Notes under the pieces: model-generated
Database searches by the model: none
Told to the model about the DNA's origin: nothing
What the model saw: the letters and a program-made list of their open reading frames with translations, nothing else
Assembly: GCA_026005015.1 (NCBI GenBank)
Contig: BPKG01000003.1
Span: 124,001-188,000 of the forward strand
Length of the DNA stretch: 64,000 nucleotides
Direction: 5' to 3'
Source of the DNA: Burkholderiales bacterium
Lineage (GTDB): Bacteria > Pseudomonadota > Gammaproteobacteria > Burkholderiales > UBA6910
Shown here: piece by piece, positions 10,369 through 17,729 of the stretch
Layout: the number at the start of each line of letters is the position of its first letter
Position numbering within the stretch: the stretch's first letter is position 1
Made by a program: the position numbers and the translations under genes

Positions 10369-11274
10369 ATGGCATCGGTTCGGCACCTTCCGCCCCTCCA
10401 AACCTTGGCCGCCTTCGAGGCGGCCGCGCGTCTGGAGAGTTTCGCCCGCGCCGCCGACGAGCTCTGCGTGACCCACAGCGCCGTTAGCCATCGCATCCGT
10501 CTGCTGGAGAATCACCTGGGCGCCCGGCTGTTCCTGCGCCTGGGAAAGAAGGTCGTGCTCACGCCCCAGGGAATGAGTTTCCTCGAGACGGTCACGCGTG
10601 CCCTGGAACTGCTCCGCGCCGGGGCCGCATCGGTCGCGCGCCAGAGCGGCCGCCGGCTTCGCCTCTCGACGCTTCCGGCCTTCGCCCATAGCTGGCTGGT
10701 CTACCGCATCGAGCGCTTTCTCCGGGCCCATCCGGACATCGACCTGGAGATCGACACGACCCCCAGCGTGGTGGATCTCAAGTCCGGAGAAGCGGACCTC
10801 GCCATTCGCCACGGCCTGGGAAACTGGGAAGGGCTGGAAGTGATACGCTTCCTGGACGACGAGCTGCAGGCGGTCTGCAGTCCTAACTTCCGGGACGCGC
10901 ATCCGGAAATCAAGGAACCCCGCGATCTGAAGGAAGCGCCGCTGCTTCGCCACACCGCCCAGCGCTGGGCGCCGTGGTTTCGGGCGGCGGGACTGGACTG
11001 GCCGGAACCCGCCCGGGGGCCCGCCTACAGCGACAGCGCGGTGATGCTGGCTGCGGCCGCCGAAGGGCACGGCGTCGCGCTGGCCAAGCGGCTGCTCGCC
11101 GCGCCGGCGATCGAAAGCGGCCGCCTCGTCTCGCTGTTCCCGCTAGCGGTCAAGGCCCGGGAGGCCTATCACATCGTATACGTGAAACCCGCCCGGGATC
11201 GGCCGGAGGTCAACGCGTTCGTGCAGTGGCTTCTTTCCGAGGCCGAGCCTTCCGGGAACGGGGCGAATTGCTGA
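10369..11274 (+). CDS. LysR family transcriptional regulator, GcvA-like
   Basis: 301 residues. The N-terminal winged helix-turn-helix (about residues 5-65) contains LQTLAAFEAAARLESFARAA and THSAVSHRIRLLE, close to the GcvA subgroup; a periplasmic-binding-like effector domain follows. The gene is divergent from the lipoprotein-crotonase operon, and LysR regulators usually control the divergent neighbour. A nitronate monooxygenase follows 66 bp downstream on the same strand. The inducer cannot be predicted. Confidence 0.92.
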   Translation: MASVRHLPPLQTLAAFEAAARLESFARAADELCVTHSAVSHRIRLLENHLGARLFLRLGKKVVLTPQGMSFLETVTRALELLRAGAASVARQSGRRLRLSTLPAFAHSWLVYRIERFLRAHPDIDLEIDTTPSVVDLKSGEADLAIRHGLGNWEGLEVIRFLDDELQAVCSPNFRDAHPEIKEPRDLKEAPLLRHTAQRWAPWFRAAGLDWPEPARGPAYSDSAVMLAAAAEGHGVALAKRLLAAPAIESGRLVSLFPLAVKAREAYHIVYVKPARDRPEVNAFVQWLLSEAEPSGNGANC

Positions 11275-11340
11275 GGCCCTATGCCCCTTTAAGCGCTTCT
11301 GGACGACAATCGATCTTCTCCAAGCCACCCCACATCGCCC

Positions 11341-12438
11341 ATGCCGATCCACACAGCACTGACACGAAAGCTGCCCCTCGATTGCCCCATCATCCAGGCG
11401 CCCATGGCCGGTGGCGCGACGACCGTGGACCTGGTCGCCGCGGTGTGCGAGGCCGGCGCTCTGGGTTTCATCGCCGGGGCCTATACTACGCCCGCCCAGA
11501 TCCTGGAGACGGCGCGAGCCGTGCGCGAGCGCACCGCCAGGCCCTTCGGCATCAACCTGTTTGCGCCCCAGCCGGTGCCCGAGCTGCCGGGGGACGCTGG
11601 CCGCGCCCTCGAGCGGGTCGCCCTCTACCACGCCGAGCTGGGCCTGCCGCCGCCCGAGCTCCCCGCCCCGGCGCCGGACCCGTTCGAGGAGCAGCTTCCC
11701 GCGGCGCTGGAATCCGGCGCCTCGGTCTTCAGCTTCACCTTCGGCCCCTTGCCCGAGGCGGCCGTCGCCGCCATCAAGGCCCGCGGCATGTTCCTGATGG
11801 GAACCGCCACCACGGTGGAAGAAGCGATCGCCCTGGAGAAGTCGGGCGTGGACGCCGTCGTGGCCCAGGGCGCGGAGGCCGGCGCCCACCGTGGGACCTT
11901 CGCCGCCGATTTCGACGCCGCGATGGTGGGAACCCTGGCGCTGGTGCCCCAGGTGGTGGACGCGGTCCGGGTGCCGGTGGTCGCCTCCGGCGGCATCATG
12001 GACGGCCGGGGCATCGCGGCGGCGCTGGCGCTGGGGGCGGCCGGGGTGCAGATGGGCACGGCGTTCCTCGCCTGTCCCGAGGCGGGTGTTCCCGAAGCCC
12101 ATAAGGCGGCGATCCTCACGGCGCGGGAGCATCGGACGCGGGTGACGCGAGCCTTCTCCGGCCGCCCGGCGCGGGGGCTCGTCAACCGCTTCATGACGGA
12201 AGTGGACGAGAGCGGCGCGATCCTGCCGTTCCCGCTGCAGAACAGCCTCACCCGGCCGCTGCGCGCGGCCGCCGCCCGGTTGAACCGCCCGGAATTTCTC
12301 TCCCTGTGGGCGGGTCAGGGGGTGGGGCTTGCCCGGCGGCAGCCGGCGGGCGCACTCATCGCCCGGCTCAACCGGGAACTGGAGCAGGCGCTCGAGCGCC
12401 TGGCGGCGTCACAAAGAACGCCCGCGCAAGAAGGGTAA
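11341..12438 (+). CDS. Nitronate monooxygenase (2-nitropropane dioxygenase family)
   Basis: 365 residues with the FMN-binding TIM-barrel features of the family: CPIIQAPMAGG near the N-terminus, VVAQGAEAGAHRGTF in the middle and VVASGGIMDGRG followed by GAAGVQMGTAFLACPEA. These flavoenzymes oxidise alkyl nitronates such as propionate 3-nitronate and are usually a detoxification step. The gene follows the LysR regulator and may be its target. The ATG gives the expected family N-terminus. Confidence 0.93.
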   Translation: MPIHTALTRKLPLDCPIIQAPMAGGATTVDLVAAVCEAGALGFIAGAYTTPAQILETARAVRERTARPFGINLFAPQPVPELPGDAGRALERVALYHAELGLPPPELPAPAPDPFEEQLPAALESGASVFSFTFGPLPEAAVAAIKARGMFLMGTATTVEEAIALEKSGVDAVVAQGAEAGAHRGTFAADFDAAMVGTLALVPQVVDAVRVPVVASGGIMDGRGIAAALALGAAGVQMGTAFLACPEAGVPEAHKAAILTAREHRTRVTRAFSGRPARGLVNRFMTEVDESGAILPFPLQNSLTRPLRAAAARLNRPEFLSLWAGQGVGLARRQPAGALIARLNRELEQALERLAASQRTPAQEG

Positions 12439-12510
12439 GGGCCCGGCGTCCCAAGGGCACAAAACCGGGGGCGGCCTTCCACACGGGCGAGTCAGCCTCC
12501 CCGGCCGTCT

Positions 12511-13482
12511 CTACAGCCAGCCCGCCTTCTTGAAGCGCCGCCACAGCAGCGCGTCCGCCCCCGCCATCACCGCCAGGACCAGGGGATAGCCGAAGGTCCA
12601 GTCCAGCTCCGGCATGTGGCGGAAGTTCATGCCGTAGATGCCGGCGATCATGGTCGGAACGGCGAACAACGCGGCGTAGGAGGCGAGCCGCTTCATCACC
12701 TCGTTTTCCGCCAGGGTGATCATGGCAAGATTGACCTGCATCACGGTGTTCAGCATCTCGCGCCGGCCCTCGATGGTCCGCAGCATCCGCAGCAGGTGAT
12801 CGGAGACGTCGCGGAAGTACTCCTGCATGCCGCCGCACACCGGGGGAGTGCGCCCGCCGTGGAGCTTGCTCACCGCCTCCAGCAGCGGGGCGACCGCATG
12901 CTGCACGATCATCAGGCGGTGCTTGAGGGAATAGAGATCCTCGATGATCCGGCGCGCCGGCGTAGATTGCTGGAAGATGCGCTCTTCGATGCGCTCCAGC
13001 TCGTCCTCGAGCGCCCCGACGATGGGGAAGTAGCGGTCCACCACGCTGTCCATCAGCGCGTAGAGCACGAAACCGGCACCGTACCTGAGAAGCTCGGGCT
13101 CGCGCTCGCAGCGGGCGCGCACGTCCTGGAAGCCCCGCTCGGCGCCGGATCGGATGGATAGCACGTAGTTGGATCCGACGAAGATGTCCACTTCCCCCAC
13201 GGTGAGCTCGCCGTCATCGCGCATCTCGATCACCTGCAGCACCACGAACAGGGAATCGCCATATTCCTCGATTTTGGGCCGCTGGTGGCCGTGGCGGGCA
13301 TCCTCCACGGCGAGCTCGTGCAGGTTGAATTCCTCCTGCATCTGGGAGAGCTCTTGCGGAGTGGGGTCCTTGAGCGCCACCCACACGAAGCCGCCGGGTT
13401 TGACCAGATAATCGCTGATCCTCTCTACGGGGAGATCGGCAAGCTTTCGACCGTCCTGATAGGCAACGCAGTTGATGAGCAT
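12511..13482 (-). CDS. corA: Magnesium/cobalt transporter CorA family protein
   Basis: 323 residues. The C-terminus has two transmembrane helices with the signature IYGMNFRHMPELDW in the loop between them. The long acidic, helical N-terminal cytoplasmic domain includes RIIEDLYSLKHRLMIVQHAV. CorA is a pentameric inner-membrane channel for Mg2+ and Co2+/Ni2+. It is convergent with the nitronate monooxygenase gene across 72 bp. No ion-sensing leader was recognised upstream. Confidence 0.95.
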   Translation of the reverse strand: MLINCVAYQDGRKLADLPVERISDYLVKPGGFVWVALKDPTPQELSQMQEEFNLHELAVEDARHGHQRPKIEEYGDSLFVVLQVIEMRDDGELTVGEVDIFVGSNYVLSIRSGAERGFQDVRARCEREPELLRYGAGFVLYALMDSVVDRYFPIVGALEDELERIEERIFQQSTPARRIIEDLYSLKHRLMIVQHAVAPLLEAVSKLHGGRTPPVCGGMQEYFRDVSDHLLRMLRTIEGRREMLNTVMQVNLAMITLAENEVMKRLASYAALFAVPTMIAGIYGMNFRHMPELDWTFGYPLVLAVMAGADALLWRRFKKAGWL

Positions 13483-13602
13483 AGGCGGGCTGGCACCGAT
13501 TCGGGGGGCGAAGAAGAAAAGGCAACCGCCGCCTGCGCCTTGTGCGGGGGGAAGGCGCGGGCGCGGGAATTCCAGAGGCCGGGGAGTGCACCCCGCGCCG
13601 GA

Positions 13603-13959
13603 TCAAACGATAAGGGCGACCAGCAGGACCACCAGGATGATGATGAGGAGATCCCGGACGCTCAGATCGCCGCCCGCCGGCAGGGTGTTGATCCTTTCGG
13701 ACACCATCCTGACTTCCTCGGCGGTCATGGCGTCTACGCGCTTTTTCGCCAGCTCGGGCTCGACCCCCAGGGCCTTGAGTTTTTCCCGGGCCTCGTCCCG
13801 GTCGAGGACGCCCTTAAGCTGCTCGCGCTGGACCTCTACGCCGGCGGGATCCAGGAGCCGCTCGGTCGAGACGATTTCCGCCTGCCCGGCGACGCTCTGA
13901 AGCGCGAACATCGACCCCGCCAAGAAGCGGCTGCAAAAAGCAGGCACACGCAATGCCAT
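13603..13959 (-). CDS. PA2779 family protein (small membrane protein)
   Basis: 118 residues. An N-terminal hydrophobic segment ends near GQAEIVSTERLL. A charged helical middle follows (EQLKGVLDRDEAREKLKALG), and a C-terminal transmembrane helix (LLIIILVVLLVALIV) ends the protein. This arrangement matches the PA2779 family of unknown function. Family members often neighbour a PA2778-type cysteine peptidase, which is absent here. The start is supported by GGAGGAT eight bases upstream of the ATG. Longer upstream frames lack the conserved N-terminus. Confidence 0.8.
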   Translation of the reverse strand: MALRVPAFCSRFLAGSMFALQSVAGQAEIVSTERLLDPAGVEVQREQLKGVLDRDEAREKLKALGVEPELAKKRVDAMTAEEVRMVSERINTLPAGGDLSVRDLLIIILVVLLVALIV

Positions 13960-14060
13960 CTTGATCCTCCCTATTGGACGGTGACAAGGCGATGCCATGT
14001 TAACCCCAACCCGGCCCGTATTTCCAGGCTCCCGCCAAAAGCCCTTGGTCCCTTCCCGGC

Positions 14061-14327
14061 TCAGCGCGGTGAATTGACTCCCTCGTTCTTGAGCTTGCGC
14101 AGGATCAGGTAGATCTCGTCCTTGAGCTTGAGCCGCCGTTTCTTCATCGCTTCGAACTCGAAGTCTTCGAACGGCTTGTCGTTTTCCTCGATGTCCACGA
14201 TCTCCGCGTTCACTTTTTCGTACTCGTCGAACAGGTGCGCGAGATGGGGATCCCGCTCCCTGAGCTCGTGGATGAGGGGGACGAATTCCGGAAACTCGTG
14301 ATCCAGGTCGTGGGGAAGAACTCGCAT
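14061..14327 (-). CDS. YdcH family protein (DUF465)
   Basis: 88 residues, mostly helical and highly charged: FPEFVPLIHELRERDPHLAHL, then EYEKVNAEI, and MKKRRLKLKDEIYLILRK at the end. This is the DUF465/YdcH pattern, a short antiparallel helical hairpin of unknown function. The ATG at 14327 gives the family-typical MRVLPHDLDHEFPEF start. It lies 101 bp upstream of the PA2779-family gene on the same strand. Confidence 0.85.
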   Translation of the reverse strand: MRVLPHDLDHEFPEFVPLIHELRERDPHLAHLFDEYEKVNAEIVDIEENDKPFEDFEFEAMKKRRLKLKDEIYLILRKLKNEGVNSPR

Positions 14328-14497
14328 ACTGGCCTCCCGTGTCCATCGGAACCTGCACGCCGGGGTGGGGTCCGGCGCCAGACAGCATAACGCCGGCGAG
14401 GCGACCCGACCAACCGGGCACGACCGGAAGCCCCCGCCGCGAGCGGGGCGCCCTTTCCCTCCGCGGGGAGCGGGAAGACCGGGGCTGGCCCACGCGC

Positions 14498-14803
14498 CTA
14501 TTTCTTGTTTTCGGCGAGCTGGGCGATCAGCCACTGAAGCTCACGGTCCACGATGGCGTGGGAGACCTCCACCCCTTGGGCGTACGCGATCACTTCCTCG
14601 GTGCTCAGGATGATGGATTTGGAACCCCGGGGGCTTTCCACGGTGACGCGGTGATGCTTCGCCCCCGGCAACCATCCAGCTTCATCCCACACGGGCTCGC
14701 CCCGCAACGCAACCCCCGCCTGCCTGGCCAGCGCGACCAACTTGCGCGAGATCTCTTTGGCTCCCAGTTTGGCCAGCTCGCTTGCCTCGGGCCTGGTGTC
14801 CAT
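14498..14803 (-). CDS. Hypothetical protein, 101 aa
   Basis: I do not recognise this family. The protein starts MDTRPEASELAKLG and is soluble-looking, with an alternating basic/hydrophobic pattern, a central VTVESPRGSKSIILSTEEVI and a helical C-terminus (VDRELQWLIAQLAENKK). There are no Cys-rich motifs, signal peptide or membrane helix. It is co-directional with the DUF465 gene, 170 bp upstream of it. Composition and the intact frame suggest a real gene. Confidence 0.6.
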   Translation of the reverse strand: MDTRPEASELAKLGAKEISRKLVALARQAGVALRGEPVWDEAGWLPGAKHHRVTVESPRGSKSIILSTEEVIAYAQGVEVSHAIVDRELQWLIAQLAENKK

Positions 14804-15139
14804 GGCTACGCGGGTAGGAATTTTTCGGACTCGAGGGGTGCAACAATAAGCATCCGCGGCAGGGAACCCCCATCACCACCTGCCCGGCGATGAAACAAAC
14901 TTCTCCTTTCAATTATTTAGACTGTTTATGGGGCAGAAATTCCCGCGAATCCCCGTTCGCCCGCGAACCTGCCGCCGGAAGGAGAAGGGCGCCCGGGGGC
15001 GGCCGCGGTCTAAGGCACCCGGGCAGCCGCCGGACAGTCTAAGGGCGTGAAAAGGGCCGGACGCTGCCCCGGCATGTCCATCATCGGGGTGTGGCGGTAC
15101 CCCAGGCCCGGCCCGGGCGTAACGAAACGGAGGAGAAGT
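14804..15139. other. Divergent intergenic region upstream of FmdB gene
   Basis: 336 bp. A short AT-rich island at about 14905-14935 is the best place for promoters in this GC-rich gap, but I cannot fix a -35/-10 pair. The octamer GTCTAAGG occurs twice further on, in a GC-rich setting. No coding frame with family resemblance seen. Confidence 0.35.
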
Positions 15140-15304
15140 ATGCCGATCTACGAATACCAGTGCCGGGAGTGCGGCGAGAAGTTCGAGCGCTCCGAGCACA
15201 TAGCCGAGCACGGCCGTGAGAAGCCCCGCTGCCCCAAGTGCGGGGGTGACAAGGTGGAGCCGCTCCTCACGCCCTTCTTCGCCAAGACCTCCCGAAAGAG
15301 CTGA
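15140..15304 (+). CDS. FmdB family zinc ribbon protein
   Basis: 54 residues. MPIYEYQCRECGEKFE and RCPKCGGDKVEPLL supply two CxxC pairs of a zinc ribbon, and the C-terminal FFAKTSRKS is a common ending in this subgroup, so the protein is complete. FmdB-type ribbons are small putative regulators or nucleic-acid-associated proteins. GGAGGAG sits just upstream of the ATG. The next open frame continues in the same reading frame directly after its TGA. Confidence 0.88.
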   Translation: MPIYEYQCRECGEKFERSEHIAEHGREKPRCPKCGGDKVEPLLTPFFAKTSRKS

Positions 15305-15778
15305 AAACCCCGCCAGGCGTGCTGGTTCGAGCGGGTCGCGAAGCAGGAGCGCCCCTACACCGGCGCCGTGATCGGCGGCATCGCGGGCGGGCTCCTGGGC
15401 CATCAAGTGGGCAAGGGAAGCGGCAAAACCCTCGCCACCGCGGCGGGGGCCGTTACCGGCGCCCTGGTGGGTGATCACTTGGCGAACCGGGACCGGGCCC
15501 CCGGCTACCGGGATGTGAAACGCTGCCGCACGGTGGAGCACGTCCGGCAAGTGCACGACGGCTACGAGGTGGTCTACCGCCACGCGGGCCGGGAGCACGT
15601 GACCGTCCTGCCCCACCCTCCCGGACCTACGGTGCGCATCCCGGTCTCCGTCCACGCGGTCCACGTCCATCCGGCGCATCCCTTTCCTCCCGGCTTGTAC
15701 AAGCACAAGGTCAAGCACAAGGAAAAGCACAAGCACGGGGACTACGAGTACGAATACGAGTACGAGTGGGACGATTGA
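15305..15778 (+). pseudogene. Glycine-zipper 2TM domain protein lacking its N-terminus
   Basis: Directly after the FmdB stop, in the same frame, the DNA encodes QACWFERVAKQERPYTGAV and then IGGIAGGLLGHQVGKGSGKT, the glycine-zipper part of a family of outer-membrane-type proteins. Full-length members begin with a signal peptide and about 50 residues before this Cys-Trp motif; both are missing. The only starts are internal (GTG at 15368), giving 136 residues without an export signal. The conserved YRDVKRCRTVEHVRQVHDGY follows. The tail is His/Lys-rich and ends in repeated Glu-Tyr. It is probably a truncated gene left by a deletion. Confidence 0.65.
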
Positions 15779-16323
15779 AGCCCGCCCGCCGGGCGCCGGT
15801 CACTCCGGGTCGCCCGGCCTCTCTTTGTCGCGCACTTCGAATCGGGTCTCCCCTCGATCGATCAGGGGCGCCGGATCTCCGCCGTCATTACCGGCCTCTT
15901 GGCCCGTGGCGGCGGAGAGCCTCCCCGGGACGGGCAGGCAATCGGCGGCACTGAACCACTGGCGGTGGGACGGCGCGCGGTGGTGCAATGCGCAACCCCG
16001 GCGCCGCCGGGCCCTGAACCGCGCCCGCGGCGGGAGGTACGGCACGCCCCGGGGCTTCCCCGAACGCAGCTGGCGGGTACGAAACCCGGTGGGGAGGCGG
16101 ACGGAGAGGACCTGCCTGGCCGGATCCGGGCAGCGCTCGCAGGGGGTACGGTGTTTTCAGCCGGTGCGGCTAGCCCCGGGGCGGGGCGGTGGGACGTTGG
16201 ACAACGGGGCAGAACTTCCGGCTCTTGCGCCCTCCGGTATGAGTCTTGTGGACCCCCAGGGCCAGGGAAGCGGTTGGCCTTTGGGCTGGTTGAGCCAAGG
16301 AGGACTGCATTTTCGCCAGCGCC
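15779..16323. other. Gene-poor GC-rich region
   Basis: 545 bp with no convincing gene. Overlapping open frames on both strands reflect high GC and show no family motif. A GC-rich hairpin, CCGGG-TCG-CCCGG at 15805-15817 followed by CCTCTCTTT, could be a weak terminator for the FmdB/glycine-zipper transcript. The rest lies downstream of the convergent 2OG oxygenase gene. Confidence 0.35.
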
Positions 16324-16977
16324 TTATTCTTCTCCCCAAAGGGGCCGGCTCAACTCTTCGGCGTAGCGCGGGAACATGATGTTGAAGCTCAGGCTCACCC
16401 GCTCTTCCGCGCTCGCGTTCTCCGGCACCGAATGGGGCAGCCAGGCAGGGAAGAGAAGCAGCATCCCCGGCCGCACCTGGATTACCGCCAGGTCGGTGTT
16501 CTCCCGGGTGAGCTCCGTCACCGGAGGACGGATCACCCCGGCCTGGGGCCTCGGATCGTGGAAGTAAATGGTGTCCGCGCCCGCCGGAGTGCGGACGTAG
16601 TAGACCCCGCTCAGGAAGTTGTTGGGGTGGTGGTGCACGGGGTGGGCCGCCCCGGGGGCGAGCACCGTGGCCCAGCAGCCGGTCACCTGGAACTCCGCCG
16701 CCCCCACCTTGAGAAAAGTCAGCACCCCATGGCCCGCCAGCTCGATGATCTCCACCAGCGCCCGCAGCTCGGTCCGCTTGTGCAGCCCATAACCGGACTG
16801 CCAGCCCTGGCCGCGGGCGAGGGGCGGCAACCTCCGGCGCCCTTCCTCCAGCACCCGGGTCACCGCCGCCTGGATCGGCCCGGAGGTCTCCTCCTTGAGC
16901 TGGAACTGCCACACCATCGCGGGAAACAGGGCGTGAAGATCCGTCGCCGCGAGGTGGGGTTTGAGCCTGGCGATCAT
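16324..16977 (-). CDS. TIGR02466-type 2OG-Fe(II) oxygenase family protein
   Basis: 217 residues starting MIARLKPHL. The jelly-roll core includes HPVHHHPNNFLSGVYYVRTP, the metal-site region with clustered His, then TIYFHDPRPQAG and GMLLLFPAWLPHSVPENAS carrying the distal His, and ERVSLSFNIMF. This matches the TIGR02466 family of putative 2-oxoglutarate/Fe(II) hydroxylases of unknown substrate. An upstream in-frame start at 17058 would add 27 unconserved residues and is rejected. It is an isolated gene facing the gene-poor region. Confidence 0.82.
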   Translation of the reverse strand: MIARLKPHLAATDLHALFPAMVWQFQLKEETSGPIQAAVTRVLEEGRRRLPPLARGQGWQSGYGLHKRTELRALVEIIELAGHGVLTFLKVGAAEFQVTGCWATVLAPGAAHPVHHHPNNFLSGVYYVRTPAGADTIYFHDPRPQAGVIRPPVTELTRENTDLAVIQVRPGMLLLFPAWLPHSVPENASAEERVSLSFNIMFPRYAEELSRPLWGEE

Positions 16978-17174
16978 AGCGCCACCGGAACCGGGACGGG
17001 CAATCTTCGCCCCAGGGCGCACTACCCGTCCTATTCCAGTCAAGCAAATCTGGACCAAGTTGCAACCGCGGCCCGCCTGGCCCGGGCCGGGTTGGAAACC
17101 AGCCGGATCAAGGGATTTGCCCGGCCTGTCCGAGAGGGCTTCCCAGGGTCGGCCGGTATTTCTCCTTGACGGGT

Positions 17175-17560
17175 CGGAGCGACTTTCCTAGTTTTAAAGC
17201 AGGCGAGGAAGCGCGCGGTCCTGCTTTCCGCCGCTCCGGGCAGAGCACACGGATCTCTCTCGACCGCCTGGAGTTTTGCGCTGCACATCGAGGCACGACG
17301 TGCCGGTCGAGAGGTCGTGCAACAGTCGCAGCGCCGCGCACGCGATTTCCGTGCGACGAGAAAAGCCGCATGAGTTCCCCGCTCTCTTGCGGGGAGACAG
17401 CTTGCACATATGGCCGCCGCCTGAAACGCGGCCTGGTCCGCGGGGCGATACCGACCGGTTGTGCGGTCTAACGTGCAAGCCGGGGCCGCAAGCACCTCCA
17501 TGAGCTCGTGGGGGTCAAGGCTCCAGGCCCGGGGACGGAAGCCCTGCCCCGGGCCTTTCA
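17175..17560 (+). other. Stem-rich intergenic block, candidate structured RNA or leader
   Basis: The 752-bp gap between the 2OG oxygenase gene and pepN holds many perfect inverted repeats: CGGAGCG 17175-17181 with 17232-17238; AAAGCAGG 17196-17203 with 17220-17227; CTCTCGACCG 17257-17266 with 17304-17313; GGCAC 17292-17296 with 17300-17304; TCCCCGC 17376-17382 with 17389-17395; GCTTGCAC 17400-17407 with 17473-17480, enclosing GGCCGC 17412-17417 with 17428-17433. It ends in a terminator-like hairpin. A promoter-like TTGACG (17166) and TAGTTT (17189) are 17 bp apart. I found no tmRNA tag, RNase P or 6S signature. It could be a free RNA or a pepN leader. Confidence 0.35.
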
Positions 17561-17563
17561 TTT
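17525..17563 (+). terminator. Terminator-like hairpin upstream of pepN
   Basis: AGGCCCGGGG (17525-17534) pairs perfectly with CCCCGGGCCT (17547-17556) around a 12-base loop and is followed by TTCATTT. The U-rich tail is only on the plus-strand side, so it would end a rightward transcript about 170 bp before the pepN ATG. Confidence 0.5.
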
Positions 17564-17729
17564 GGAGCGCTTTCCGGCCTTCGTCCCCCATGGCCGCGTC
17601 TTCCCTCCCGGCGCCGGCTATGCAAAGATTTCCGCCGCCCGGAACTCATGCTGGCGCGCCCGAGTCAACCCAACGCGGCCGGGTGGCATTCCCGTTCCGT
17701 TTCTTCGCACGACAACTCGACGACTTCCC

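Noticed and set aside
15302-15304. TGA as a selenocysteine codon joining FmdB and the glycine-zipper part
   Set aside because: The FmdB C-terminus before the stop is the normal family ending, and no SECIS-like hairpin directly follows.
17175-17560. Identification of the structured block as tmRNA, RNase P RNA or 6S RNA
   Set aside because: The tag-peptide frame, the GGAAAGTCC core of RNase P and the 6S central bubble pattern were not found on either strand.
17040-17591. 183-codon minus-strand open frame across the structured block
   Set aside because: No family resemblance, no ribosome-binding site, and it overlaps both the stem-rich region and the terminator hairpin.
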